Assembly: GCA_001910725.1 (NCBI GenBank)
Contig: MJGA01000006.1
Span: 1,054,001-1,118,000, forward strand
Source: Phanerodontia chrysosporium
Taxonomy: Eukaryota > Basidiomycota > Agaricomycetes > Polyporales > Phanerochaetaceae
Length of the DNA: 64,000 bases
Direction of reading: 5' to 3'
Shown here one piece after another: positions 1 through 11,771 of this stretch. Both the position numbers and the translations under genes were made by a program. The notes under the pieces were generated by a model. It was not told the DNA's origin and did not search any database. It worked only from the letters and a program-made list of their open reading frames with translations. Each line of letters starts with the position of its first letter. Within the stretch, counting starts at the first letter, position 1.

Positions 1-403
1 AGTGCAATTCGCCCCGCACGCGCTCTCCCCCACTGAAGCACACGTCCGCCCGCAAGGAGCTGCTGTCATCACACGCACAAAGGATTGAGCTCCCGTCCAA
101 GGGCTGCAAACGTTGGAGCTGCCCGCACTGCACCTACGTCCAGAAGAACCACCGTCGCCCCGACCTCAAGCGCCACATTGCGGGACACTTCCCAGACAAC
201 AAATTCGTCTGCTGCGGCGTTCCAACGCGTCTTGCCGCCCACTATGGCGTCCCGCTTCGGCAGAGGTTTCCGAGTGGCAGGGTGAGGAGATGGTCGGAGG
301 ATGTTGGCTGGTGTTCAGCCGCCGGGACGCACTCATCCGCCATCTCAAGAACGAAAAGAAGGATTGTGTCAATAATGAGGTGCTCCCAGAGAAGGTGCTC
401 TAA
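1..403 (+). CDS. C2H2 zinc-finger protein, 3' end of gene (frame break)
   Basis: The 3' end of a zinc-finger gene whose start lies before the window. Reading in the frame with codons at 3, 6, 9..., a W-S-C-P-H-C start is followed by an H-x4-H pair (about 114-170), a C2H2 finger. It continues to a Cys-Cys-Gly-Val-Pro segment. After about position 251 the coding sense moves by -1 and gives a second finger-like piece ([13 protein letters not shown]) that ends at the stop 401-403. Adding one C to the CCC run at 251-253 would join the frames, so this is either a recent one-base deletion or a sequencing error. Paired fingers with a long Gly/Glu-rich linker are common in Agaricomycete C2H2 proteins, presumed nuclear DNA binders; the target is unknown. 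Confidence 0.6.
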
Positions 404-2380
404 CACCATCGTCTCTCCCGGTAAGTTCAGGGCTTCTCTGTTGCGAATTAAGCCTTATGCCTCTACCGCAGATGGCAAAACCAACAGACGACCCAGTCTG
501 CTCTCGCGCGACCTTTTTCCTTTACCTTTACTCTCCCCAACACGCTGAACTACTTGCGATACCTCATTTTCTTGCTATTTCCTTCTCATTGCTCATTGTT
601 GGATTCACCTCTCCTGCGTTTTGGATTGTTATCTGGGATTGCATCCTATCCACGTTCCGCGTGCTAGCACCATGATACCACACATTGTATTTTTGTTGTT
701 GTTGTATAATTCTCTCCGCGGTCTCATCTAACTGTATCGGACGCTTCACTATCTGGATTTCTTGTATGTTGGGCTGCTAAAATCGAATTGGCGAAATTCC
801 TCATATAGATTGTGAGCCTTTGAGTCACCGAACGTGTCTAGCTCGTGAGAACAAACGAATTCCCCGTGTGAACAACAATAGGGGCCGCTGAAATGAGCGT
901 GCGAAGAGGGGATTTAGCGTATTGGCATTGTCTGCTCTCATCGATAATCGCCACTGCTGGGACCAGGTCTTCGGCAGCGAGCACCCTATAAAGTTCAGAC
1001 GCTCATGATCCGCAACGCCGTCATCCTGCCCGTCGCTGCATATTGACAATGGGGTTTTCCGGCACCCGCACGCACCCTTCATGGCGGACTAGTCCATAAG
1101 GGGTCCATTCTAATCAACACCCTTGTCCCACATGTCAAGCGGCGCACTCACCTGCTGGCCGATACGCTAGCGAGAACAACGTGAAGGCGGTGGAAGGCAG
1201 CTACTGTTAATAAACTTAAGACTTACTTGTAGAGTAGCTAGTGGCTTGACAGACTTGGTGCGCAGGTATAAAAACTAGTCAGCGTCAAGGACGACGGCGA
1301 CGGAGTCCTCGGGCCTAGAGTTATGCTATACGAGCAGGAGGTGCGGGGCGACCAGCGACCACGGCAAAGAGTCTACCGGGTCCGCGGTGTCACGGGTCTG
1401 ACATCGCGCGTCGGCCTCACGCTCGCGCATCAACAGCTGCGACACAGATTAACGTCTCCACCGTCTTCGGCTTTCGGCCTCCGCGCCCTGTGAAGGAAGT
1501 TATCATTGTGTTCAGTGGACAATGGAGTGCGGCGGAGCTGATGGGTACCGCTCTGTGTGCTCACCTGAGGTCAAAGAGCCCCTTCAGTATCGTAGCAAGC
1601 TGTTTTGTTGCTCCAAAACCGCTCGTTTCCGTTCGCCGCCCCATATCGATTGCAGCTAATGCATCATGCATAGGGCACGGCTGGTGTACATGTACGGCGG
1701 AAACATCGTGCTTGCAACAGTCAGGTCGTCCCCAGAGACCTCGTGAGGCTGGCCGCCAGCTGTAGAATGGAGGCGAAGACCCTGTCCCGATGACATCCTG
1801 AAGACATGCTTGTTTCATGACAACAAAGAGCCCGTCGGAGTTCCCCTTCATGACCGTGAGTGAGGGTAGGCCCAAGTCCTCGCTATCGCCATGGACATCA
1901 GCGAACTAATAGCAACAGGGCCAGCAGAAATGAAGAACGCAGCTACAGACTATATGAAGCTTACCTGAATTGTATCGCAGACTGAGCTAGACTCGCAGAT
2001 ATTGTTAAGCTGCAGCAGCTAAGCTCTCTTATGCCGTCAGACAATAGCCCTCACTCGCCAGCGACCGGGGCGCAAGTCGCGTAACATTCGTTGCGGACCA
2101 GGTTAGTACTGCAACTACAACAGCGAACTTGCCCCTGTCCCTGGCTGATGGCGTCGTTGGCAGCAAAGGAGCCCCTGACAAAGTGTTTTGAGTTTTGGAG
2201 TCGAGGAGGCAGCTTTACATAACTCCCGTTCGAGTGACAGTCCGTGAAAGCGATTCGGGTTGCTATCTGAAGGAGATGTGGCAAACGGTTACGTATCAAG
2301 TAAGTTAATGATAAGAGCGATGCGAGACGCGGCGTATGTGAGAGATCAAGGGCTTTCCCTCTTCCCACCAACTGTCCGCT
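404..2380. other. Intergenic region without a recognised gene
   Basis: About 2 kb between the zinc-finger gene and the SNIP1 gene. Short open frames occur on both strands but none shows a domain, a convincing splice pattern or biased composition. A TATAAAA box lies at 1267-1273, with a 56-codon frame starting at the ATG at 1323 and ending at 1493; this could be a small gene, but nothing in its sequence is recognisable. The last few hundred bases probably hold the SNIP1 promoter. Confidence 0.4.
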
Positions 2381-3478
2381 ATGGTGCGAGACTATTCCCC
2401 TCGCCGCTCATACCACAACGAGGATCCTGACGGCCGTTCCAGAACTTCAAAAAGTTCTAGGAGAGACTATGACGACCCTCCCCGGCGAGACAGCCGATAC
2501 TCTGAGCGAGACCGTCGGAGGGATGACCGTGACCGCGACGAACCACGGCATAGCAGGGGGCGCGATGACTATGACAGAGATTATTCAAGTAGGAGAGACA
2601 GGGAAGGGCGAGACAGAGAAAGGGACAGAGACAGAGACCGAGATAGGGAAGACCGAGATATGAGGGGTCGTGACGGAGAGCGACGGAGAGACGCACCGCG
2701 GGATGGCCCTTCACGTCGCTCTGCGTCACCCCGGCGTCGTTCCGCATCGAGGTCGAAGTCGAGGATTTCCCGCTCAAAGTCACCAGAAGACAAAGCAAAA
2801 CCTAACTTCAACCCGAGTGGGCTGCTCGCCGCTGCCACCAAGACTGTGGAGCATAAGGATGGGACGAAGACGGTGCTCAAATACCACGAGCCCCCGGAAG
2901 CCCGGAAGCCTACTGTAGGATGGAGGCTGTATGTATTCAAGGGGCAAGAACAACTAGGTGAGATGCCCTTACTTGTGTCAAGATCATAGCTCTTACATTC
3001 AATAGACGTCTTGCACATCCAGCGGCAGAGTGCATACCTTATAGGCCGAGACCGACTGGTGGTGGATATCGCCGTCGACCACCCATCGTGCTCTAAACAG
3101 CACGCTGTCATCCAATGTAAGCTTTCGTTGCTGCAAGTGTTCTTTGACGTTCGTTGACGATGGGTAGTCCGGCAGGTTCATGAGAAGAACGAGTTTGGAG
3201 ACACGAAATCAGTCGTCAAGTGCGTGTCCATTTCTATTGCGGCTCGTCTCCTACTGATAATTTGATTCCATAAGACCTTTCGTAATTGACCTAGAGTCTA
3301 CAAACGGCACTGCCGTGAACGGCGAGATGATCCCCACGGCGAGATATTTCGAACTGAAGATGGGCGATGGTAAGCGGCTTCTATTCGATTCTGCATAGCC
3401 TCTGCTAATGTAAGGGCAGTCTTAAAGTTCGGAGAATCCCAAAGGGAATATGTATTACTGTCTGAAGATGCTGCATAG
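2381..3478 (+). CDS. SNIP1/Pml1-like FHA-domain protein (RES complex)
   Basis: Five exons: 2381-2957, 3006-3116, 3168-3219, 3275-3369, 3420-3478, with four GT-AG introns of 48-55 nt; the spliced frame gives 297 aa. Residues 1-140 are an Arg/Asp/Ser-rich RS/RD-type tail, typical of splicing factors. Residues about 185-297 form an FHA domain: a glycine-arginine-aspartate strand (Y-L-I-G-R-D), the H-P-S-C-S-K-Q-H-A motif, and I-D-L-E-S-T-N-G-T before the end. In the SNIP1/Pml1 family this domain anchors the pre-mRNA retention and splicing complex (with Bud13 and Snu17) to the activated spliceosome in the nucleus. Length and domain order fit SNIP1. The start is the ATG followed by V-R-D-Y-S-P. 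The function is known for the family and inferred here. Confidence 0.88.
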
Positions 3479-3580
3479 CTATAGTAAACTGTCTATATGC
3501 TGGAGCTCTGTGGGTGCCGCAGAGGCTGTCTTCCTGCATACAGGAGCTATCCAAGACTTAAACTGGCGTAGATGTCTACA

Positions 3581-5929
3581 CTACAGCTTGGGTTTTGCAG
3601 TATCCGACGCTTTCTCTGCCTGTTCCTTCGCCGCCTGCTCCATCATTTCCCTCGTCTCAGTCGCAGCCTCCGCAAGGTAGTGCTTCAGCTCCTTCGTGCG
3701 ACGCTTCAGGCTAGTGATGGTCCAGCGAATGTACTCATCGCCAATGGAATATGACAGGCCATAGCCGTCGGGAACAACTATGTAACTTATTAGTCATGAG
3801 ATATTTAGCATGGCAGTAGGGATCACACCTTCTCCATAACCCCAGCCGTCCAGGCACGGCGAGGACAAGTTCGACGTCGAGAGCTCCCAGTGATTCGTTT
3901 TCGAGAACGCTGGGTCAGAGTAGATCGCGGGAGTAGGCTCGCCGTCCTTGAGCATCTTCTTTAGACCGAACAGGTGACGGTCGACGCCCTGGCCATCCGC
4001 GGCCCACGCAGCGTATTGCAGATGGCGCGCAACAGCCTTGCGGAAAAGGTCTGCGCGCTGGGCGACGGTCGCCTGAGGGTTGAGCATCGCCTCGGCCCAG
4101 GCCTTGCTCTCGTTACTTGCAGCGCGGATGACCTCCGTCCGGCCGAGCTGATACTTGCGCGTCTGCGCACTCTCGTAGCATACGCCCGGGCGGCCAAACA
4201 TCTTGTGGAACGCGAGCTGCTTGACGAGCTGCGCCCAAGCGTCGGGAGATGCTTTGAACTTCTTGATGTACTCCTTGCCGTAGCCCTCATAGTGAAGCAC
4301 CTCCATGTCGTGTGCGCCGACAAGGGCGTCAAAGTGCTCCTCAGCGCGAGCGATAGCCTGTCGAGCCGAGTCGTCGAGTGCGAATTTGAGCTCCCGCGGC
4401 GGCTCGAGTGCACTTCCGGTCTCTGGGGAGGCCGGTGCACCAAGGTCGATCTTGCCCTGCGAAAGCGCGCCGATGACGAACTCGGTCATGCGCAGTGTCG
4501 GGGTACCGTCCATGCACGAGTGTTCGCCAAGGAAGCCAGACTTGCCGTTCTCGAAGACAATCACTGCAGGATGTCAGACTAGTGGCCAGAGGCGGAGAGA
4601 ACGGCACATACATTGATGTTTGTCATAGAAGCGATTCCTGCCGTCGCCAACCCAGCAGTTCCAGCTCGCGTCTTCGCGAGTCACAGGTTTAGTGTCGTCG
4701 AGACACACGACAATCATGGCAGACTCAATGGCTTCCAGAGCCGCAGCATTAGATGGCGAAACTTTGAGCAGGGCTTCTCGTGCCTACAATTCCGGTCAGC
4801 CTTGTCCAGGTAGGATTAGGACGACTTACATCGGCCCAGATATCTCGGTTTTCAGAGGTCAGAGCACCGATGGGTTCGCCCTTCGTTTCACCAGCCATAG
4901 AGATGACACGCTCAATCTGGGCTTCGAGCTCCGCCGCGGTGAGTTCGCGACCATCCTTGGTAGCGAGCGGTACCTGGAAGAACTTGTTCTTGCGGATAAA
5001 TACGACGTGATTATGCCTCGCAGGGTCGAACTTATGCGCGGTATCAGATGGCTTGACGGGGTATCGGCAGGCGTGGAAACTAGATTTCCGCGTCAGCATT
5101 GCTCTCCCAAAGACGAAGATGCGGTGCTTACAGCCACTTGTAAGAGTCCATTGCCAGAGGCATTCCCTTGACCTTCTCCGGTTCTAACTCTTTGCTGCAT
5201 GCGTCTTCAATAGAAGTCCGATGAGGCTGAAGTATATACATACCTCTCTACGAACGAACGGAACGCCAGAAGCCCCTTCAGGAGCTCCGCAGCACGCTTT
5301 GCCTGACCAGGCTTCCGCGGATCGTCCTTGTGCACATAGAAATAGCTCACATAGACGACCACGGGGTCGCGGTAGCCCATGTAAGCCGTTTCATTCCACC
5401 AGTCCGCTAACCAATTCTTGATGTTCGGGTCCGCAGCGCGTTGCTCAAGTCTTTTCTGCAACTCCTTGCCCTGTTCAGATTCGACGAAGCTTTTCACGAT
5501 GCTGGCGGTCTGGGAGTACTCCTCGGCAGTAAGGTGAGGCTTGACGGTCTCGAGGTACTTGGCCGCGGTGGAGGGTAGTGGAGGCACCGGAAGTCTCGGT
5601 AGTGAAGCTTCGAAGCGAAGCATCTTGCCTGCAGAGGGATCCACTGCATAACCAGCGGGGACCTCCTCCTTGCGGGGTGAGGAGGATTGGAAACCGCGAT
5701 GTTTCGACATGGTAGGTGTTGGACGATGCTGTAAACATCGTTAGCCATAGAAGCTCGTAGTTCCGAACGAAAGGCCTCCGGAGCCGCCTGTGCTTCGCGA
5801 CCAACGTAGCACGGTTTGCCCACAGTCCGGGTGCAGGGTCATCAAGCCGAAGAAGGAGAAGGCACTCACCGGAAGTCGCGAAGACACTCGGGACGCGGGA
5901 ATCCTGGAGCTGGAGGCCAACCTGAGCAT
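3581..5929 (-). CDS. Carnitine O-acetyltransferase, probably dual targeted
   Basis: Transfers acetyl groups between CoA and carnitine, allowing acetyl export between peroxisome, mitochondrion and cytosol. Exons on the minus strand: 5929-5870, 5728-5244, 5194-5132, 5079-4830, 4783-4612, 4563-3829, 3777-3581; all junctions keep frame and give about 653 aa. The catalytic His sits in the E-H-S-C-M-D-G-T-P segment, and the choline/carnitine acyltransferase landmarks N-x-Y-R-Y-P-like (A-C-R-Y-P), F-Y-D-K and G-W-G-Y-G-E-G are present. The first exon encodes a 20-residue Arg/Ser-rich, acid-free peptide that looks like a mitochondrial presequence. A second ATG (5710) in exon 2 starts M-S-K-H-R-G and would give a 627-residue form without it. 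The C-terminus is P-K-L, a weak peroxisomal PTS1 variant. It shares an upstream region with the divergent phosducin-like gene. Confidence 0.9.
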
Positions 5930-6526
5930 TACAGACGCAGTTGCGGAGCGACGTGCGAGGTGTGCGGGAGAGGTCTAGTGTCCTCTACCGTCCACAACCG
6001 TTGTGTAGAGTATTTAAAGGGCGATAGAGTGGGACCGGACCTGTGAGTGGAAACCTTGGTCGTTGAATTTGACGAGTGCAGTCAAAATCGAGTATAGCTC
6101 GATCACGCTGTGTCAGGACTGTGTCAGGAGGTCTAGGAGTCAGCTGAGGCGATCCGGGGAAAGCCAAGCGACAGTCTAATGTCTAGAGCGTCGACGAGCG
6201 GGGATGCGGGGCAGCGGATGCGGGGATGCGGGTGGTGGTCGACGGCCGAAATATATGTCGCGCAGAGCGTCCGGCGCCGGATGTACTCGACGATGCCCAT
6301 GTGATTCAGTCCCCACGCCCGACAGCGCGTACCAACTGCTCGGTAGTGCGCTCGGTAATTCAGAGGAGAAAAGCAGTCATAATGACTGCGCGGAGCCCTG
6401 CTGCACAGAGTGAAGAACCGTGATAGACGGTGTGGGACAGTACAGTGAGGAGGCGTGCGAATGTCACGTCGGTGATCTCGCGCAGTCTCGCTCACGTTTC
6501 TACCGGTTGCTCTCGCCCGCGTCATC
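5930..6526. promoter_or_regulatory. Shared divergent upstream region
   Basis: About 600 bp between the presequence ATG of the carnitine acetyltransferase gene (minus) and the ATG of the phosducin-like gene (plus). No coding frame with recognisable content and no clear TATA box were found. It must contain both promoters; individual sites cannot be assigned from sequence alone. Confidence 0.5.
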
Positions 6527-7739
6527 ATGCCCGACGTATTCGTACGTGCTGCCTCCTCTCCCTGACTCTCCTCGTTCATCTCACCGCTCTAGGACGGTAA
6601 CATTGAAGATCTTGTGCTCTCTGGCAAACTATTCCAGCCTGCATCTCGTTCATCGTCGCCCGTGAGGTCGCGCTCACCATCTCCCACCCCTGCGCCGTGG
6701 CCCAAGGAAGACGAAGACTATGACTACGACTCAGATGCAGAACGGCGCAGGGCAATCGAAGCCAGGATAGCCAGCCAGCAGCGCGAGGAGGACTCTATTG
6801 GCATGGGCCCCGGACGCACGGGTGTCAAGGGCGTGATCAGGGACAGAAAGGAGGCACAGTCTCTCGCCCGCACAAAGCGGGCACAGGAGATCGAGGCAAT
6901 GAACCGCGCCATGGAGAAGGCCAGCCTTGGCGGTCTGACATGGGCGGAGGAGGAGCAGCTTCGGCAGGCCGAGAAGGCACGCGAGGAAGGCCCGTCTTCC
7001 GCATCGACGCGCAACCCATTCAGCAAGGGAAGATTCGGCCACTTGCGAGAAGTCGGCGAACGTACCTTTGTGCAAGCGGTAGAAGCTGAGGATCCTCATG
7101 TCTGGGTGGTGATCCACATCTATGACCCTGTACGTGCAGGTGCATTCGTATGTACCACTTCTGCTCACTGTGCGCGCAGTCACTAGACCGTTGTGCTGTC
7201 CTGGATGAAACTCTTAGCAGGCTTGCTAGGATGTATCCCTCGACGAAGTTCCTAAGAGCGCGGGCTGGTGCGCTAGGCTTTGCCACTTCGAGACCGAAAA
7301 CGCAAGGGGGTAACTTCCTATCGGCGCGTCCACCATTCTCGCTGCGTCGCACTCCGTCTCGCAAAATACTAGTCCCCGGAGGATATCGATCTGACGACGA
7401 GGACGATGAAGAGGACAGCGAGGAAGAGCGCAGTGACGATGGCTGGGATGACGACGACGTGGACACCGACGTGTTGCCAACGCTTCTGGTATATCGTGGG
7501 GGCGAGCTCATTCACTCATGGATAAGGGTGGATTGGGAAGCCAATATGGGTGTCGAAGAACTGCTCAAAAAGTGCGTGTGTGCATTGCATGTTGCCCTGT
7601 ATGCCAACTAATGTCGCGGCCTTCAAGGCATCATATTCTCGCTGAAGGCGGGGGATCCAACGGAAACTGTGGGTTCCCGTCCGACGATGAGGACGATCAG
7701 GATGATGTCGTCTTTAGTGACGACGGCTACGATTTTTAG
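6527..7739 (+). CDS. Phosducin-like protein (thioredoxin-fold)
   Basis: Four exons: 6527-6535, 6593-7129, 7180-7571, 7628-7739, with introns of 50-57 nt; the spliced product is 349 aa. The first exon encodes only Met-Pro-Asp, and the intron 6536-6592 joins in frame to D-G-N-I-E-D-L. The N-terminal half is charged and helical, with R-F-G-H-L-R-E-V as in phosducins. Then comes a thioredoxin-like fold (V-W-V-V-I-H-I-Y-D-P, then L-P-T-L-L-V-Y-R-G-G-E-L), lacking a CxxC pair, as expected for phosducins. The C-terminus is very acidic. Phosducin-like proteins act as cytosolic co-chaperones for G-beta-gamma and CCT folding. An insertion of Asp/Glu-rich sequence at 7390-7460 interrupts the Trx region. 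Family assignment is good; the exact subgroup is unknown. Confidence 0.8.
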
Positions 7740-9049
7740 GTCATATACTCATATTCTAATGCGGATAAATACACTGTACGTTTAATTCAATCGGGATTAT
7801 TTGCTTTCAGGTTGCCCGCCGCAATGTGGTCGCCAGGTATTTGGTCCAGGCGATTCAAGGACTTTCCGACCTTTCAACGAATGTAGTCGTCAGGTCGTGT
7901 CTATGTTTGTTCAGGGCATACTCGCAACGAGGGATGCCGCAGCAAATCACGGTGCAGTACTGGCTCGACCAGGCTTCACACTATTGTGGGTATGGAACTC
8001 AATGTCGCGATGCGTATCGTCTACTGACCGAAGTGAAGAATTCCTGCCCCCATGTTCAAATGGTCTGGACTCCCGATAAACGACCTGGGTTGTGTGATCG
8101 TCTTTCGGATTACACTTTGCTGTCACATTCACTCGAGGATGATCCTGACAGGCTCCAGTCGGCTGCAAGGCTTGCTTGACAGTCTTCACTGTAATTCGCT
8201 GTCCGGACAGTGTTCATCCGTCCAACAAGGTTCACACAGAACTCCGCAATACCGCTACCGTATCAAGGGAACAGGTGCGTGCGGGTGCCTGACATTGTGA
8301 CGAGACGTCCATCCCCCAGTGGCCGGACGCCCGGGGACGAGCGTCGGCAGACGAGATGCCCTCCTCGGTGACCTGCGCGGTGCGCCTGACCTCCTCTCCT
8401 CGTCCCCTCTGCGTAGCTCACCATATTTGTAGGTGCTGTGAGGATGTGCCCCCGCTACCCGTGAACCTTCGCTCATGACGAAGATAGTCCGCGCCCGCGG
8501 AACACCGCTACATGTACCCTATCCCGCCCGCGCAAACTTTAGATGGAGATCTGAGTTCTGCATTTCCTAGGGGGCTATCAATGAACCTTGGCTGCAGGTG
8601 TGACGAACCTAACCTTGGAGCTACTCCGTGTAGGGCGTGTGCAGCGGCAGTAGCCGTGGCCCATTGAGGGCAGATTGCAGTGATTGCCCCTATGGCGCTG
8701 TCTTGCACCCTGGGCAGGCCCTGATGGGATCCCGGCCCAGCGGGAAGGTTCTCAGCCTTGTCGGCCGGAAAATTGAGATGGACGTCAGTAGACCTATGCT
8801 ACGAGACCCGAACGTGCCGACTTACGTCTGTAGGGTGATGCAGGCGTGGCACGTCCTATGATGGGCTGCATGGGTCGTGATGCATTAAATAACCTATGAC
8901 TAGCAGGAGAATGTAACGTATGGGGCGACAATAATAAATGTAGTCAAGCGAAGAAATGACAGTAGCCGTCTGGTGGCGGTGGTGAATATCCCACACCGCA
9001 GCAGACCATACATATCAAGCCTGAGAGTTGGTCCGCGAGCGGTCTAAAC
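7740..9049. other. Region without a recognised gene
   Basis: About 1.3 kb downstream of the phosducin-like gene. Several 60-115 codon frames exist on both strands (for example 7826-8179 on plus) but none has a recognisable motif or splice support. No repeat, tRNA-like or transposase signature was seen. Confidence 0.4.
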
Positions 9050-9754
9050 TCAAAGGTTGTCTGGTAAATAATGGCAACGGGGATTCTGAAGACTTTGTCC
9101 GTCGCTCAGACGAGCGCTGCGACCCAGGCTCGCTTTGCTTGGGCTAATCAGACGCGCGGGGGAAATAAATGTCAGCATCTTCTCGCGCTCGCGACGAACA
9201 GCCGAACAACATGCCTCATATTGATAGATGACAGGCATCGAGCCCTGGTGCTGTCCAGTCGAGGGACGACTTCCCGTGTGAGGCCTGCTGCCGCTGGAGC
9301 TGGTACGGGCGTGGGTCCGCCCCTTCGGCTGCTGAGACGCGGCATGCTGCTGAGGATGCAGCTGCAGATTGGGGTCCATCGCGGCGCGCTGCGCGTCGTG
9401 TCCAGTCGCCACAGCCTCTCCCCTTGGCGTGTATTGCCTGGGCGTGCCGTTAGTCGGCTCCCGGGGGCTTCGGAGAGGAGGTTCTGGCGTGGACAAGAAC
9501 TGGCGCGCCTGCTTCCTGAACAGGTCGTCGCACGACACGTTATGCGAAGGCGGATTCGTCGGGAATATCGCCATGAGGTCGTGCCCAGAGATGCGCGGGG
9601 GCATGTTCGCGGACGTCGATGGGTCGCGCGAGCGCGGCCCGCAGTCCGCAGCTGTGGGGACGTTGAACTGATGGCCACAGGGGGAAAAGAACAGTTGCGT
9701 ACGGGAGACAGAGAGGGGAACATCCTCTGGCTCACACTTCGTTTCGTGGCGCAT
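9050..9754 (-). CDS. Hypothetical low-complexity protein
   Basis: A 234-codon frame from the ATG at 9754 (M-R-H-E-T-K) to the stop at 9050. The open frame extends upstream, but an acceptor-like C-T-A-G lies just before this ATG, so an upstream exon is possible. The product is rich in Ser, Pro, Arg and Gln, with a Cys pair near the N-terminus and a hydrophobic stretch near M-A-I-F-P. The middle is probably disordered, with Gln/His-rich sequence. I do not recognise a family. It is taken as a gene because of its length and proline/serine bias typical of fungal disordered proteins, but no other support exists. Confidence 0.4.
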   Translation of the reverse strand: MRHETKCEPEDVPLSVSRTQLFFSPCGHQFNVPTAADCGPRSRDPSTSANMPPRISGHDLMAIFPTNPPSHNVSCDDLFRKQARQFLSTPEPPLRSPREPTNGTPRQYTPRGEAVATGHDAQRAAMDPNLQLHPQQHAASQQPKGRTHARTSSSGSRPHTGSRPSTGQHQGSMPVIYQYEACCSAVRREREKMLTFISPARLISPSKASLGRSARLSDGQSLQNPRCHYLPDNL

Positions 9755-11771
9755 AGTGGACACGGCTAGATCGCAAGGAGAACTGATCAGAAAAATATTT
9801 GTCCTTGGTGCAGCTGAGGGCACTCGCCTTGCATAACTGTGGAAACAGCAATTATATAACGAACGTAGGATAGCAGTTGGGTCGAAAGCGAAGGAACTTG
9901 AAGCTAGGGAGGCCTCTATTGAGCGAAAGGATGGGGGAAAGAGTCAAGCCAGGAGGGTGACAAACAGCATAGCATTTAGCTCACGCAGCCACCACGTCAT
10001 CAAAGCGGGCATAGGCAGCACGACGGCGATGGCCATCTTCAGTACAGCCAAAGGCCCAGGACCTGACGACCGGATTAGCTTCAAGTTCCGACTCTCCTCG
10101 ACATCAATATTCAGTGCTGATCCTCCACTTCCCACGATCCCTCACTGTGTGAACATGCTCTTTTGTTCACATCGGCGCGGCATAGGGGGCGTATTTGGAG
10201 AATGGCACCTGTAATTCCGGCTAGCGATGAGCCTGGTGGACGCGTTGGAGGTCTTTGACGCACACATTACCCCGAGCGTTCATTGTGCACTGCCCTACCG
10301 GCCCCTTGAGCGCGCAGTGCACCTCCGAGTTCTTCAGATCGGACCACAAGTGTTGTAATCCCACACATGCCCTCCGGCTCAACTTGAAAATTTCCTTCTT
10401 CCCTCTGGAATGTCAGATTTCCACACACGGGACAGCGCGCAGTCGGAGTCACAGAGTCCATCCTGGAAGGTGTCGTGAGGTCGCGAGGGCTGGTGGCCGC
10501 GGGCGCGATGCCGCGACAGGACCATTTGACTTTCACCGCCTCATCGCAGGTCGAGCGACTAGATCGTCTGCGCGGCGCCTACCCAAACTTAAGGTTTAGT
10601 TTGTACGGTCTGCATCGAGGATGAGGACGTCTATAAGCGCACTTTCTCCGGATTATCGCAGGCCGGCGCACTAGAGGCCAGCCGATGACGCAGCCAAATG
10701 GGTAACAAGGAGCGGAAGTCGCATCGGAGGTCGGCCAGGCCTCGCATGCGTTCCTGCTCTATGACAGAGTTGTGTCAGCTATGCACTGCTCTCCACATGC
10801 TAGGTGGGCGCAGAGTGCTGCGCGAGGTATGGAAGAGGGAGCATCGGCCCTAAGTTGAACGAACCTTTCCACAACGGTGGAGGCTCGGCTTGTCAGCTGA
10901 GTCGGTGGCAATACACCACTGTTCCGAGACTTCTGTACATGGGCTCGGACTTGTTTCCTTGGAGGCGGCACAGCGACGGATCCGACGAGTGCTTCCTCCT
11001 TCACTTCGAGATCTGCGTGAACACGTATGACTGCGAAGGCGTGGAAAGTACGAGAGTTAGAAAAGCTGCCTCCCATGAAAGATTCGAGAACCGGGGAAGA
11101 CACAGCTTCAGAGTAGCCAGAATTGCGTACCAATTGCATGTTCATATTGGAGTCATAGTCGCCAGTTCCCTAGAATAGAGGAGAAGAAGCTCGGTGAGCC
11201 GCGATCCTGGTAAATGCGTGGTGGTGAGCTACAGTACAGGCGAGAAGGCCGAGTGATATATACTTGCACGTATCACTGAAACGTCAGGGTACATCCTCGT
11301 GATATCCACAAGTAGACACGGCCAGACATGCCAGGACGATGCAGCTTTGGAAGGAGTGGTTGCGATTTACGAGGATGCAGGTTCAAAGACGAGGGATGGG
11401 CGGTCCGTGACCGATCCCCGGATATGGAACCCTAACCCTACGGCAGCGGTGGAAGACGACATCCTCTTCGAGTTCTGTCAGCCAAATACAAAATGAGAAG
11501 AGGCATCGTGATGCGTTTTAGAAACAAAATCTATGTAGCTATACCAGAAAGACACATTGCTAATATTTCATTCGCATCGTATTATACTGTCAGGATATGC
11601 CCTGAGTAGTAACCTGCTCCTGAGTCTGAGGGAAGCAGCACAAGTTCCTTAGTCACGCCGCCACAATTGCAGCGCCACATCGATCACCCTATGCATACAC
11701 TACAAGCTCTTGACTCCGGAACGCTGAGAAAGATGAAGCGGATCGTATGTAACGCGGTCGAAGCACATAGC
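9755..11771. other. Mostly unassigned; possible minus-strand gene at 10759-11463
   Basis: Two weak candidates were seen. On minus, 11463 to about 10759 has an ATG-led exon (M-S-S-S-T-A-A-V) with a possible donor, then a 128-codon frame rich in Ser and Val that could be a later exon; no domain is recognised. On minus at 10536-10267 a C-P-V-C pair suggests a zinc ribbon, but no partner Cys pair is visible. The rest shows nothing. A telomere-like CCCTAACCCTA lies near 11431. Confidence 0.25.

Noticed and set aside
1323..1493. 56-codon frame after a TATAAAA box
   Set aside because: Too short and without similarity that I can recognise; kept only as a note in the intergenic entry.
10267..10536. 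Possible zinc ribbon (C-P-V-C) on minus
   Set aside because: No second Cys pair and no splice-supported gene model.
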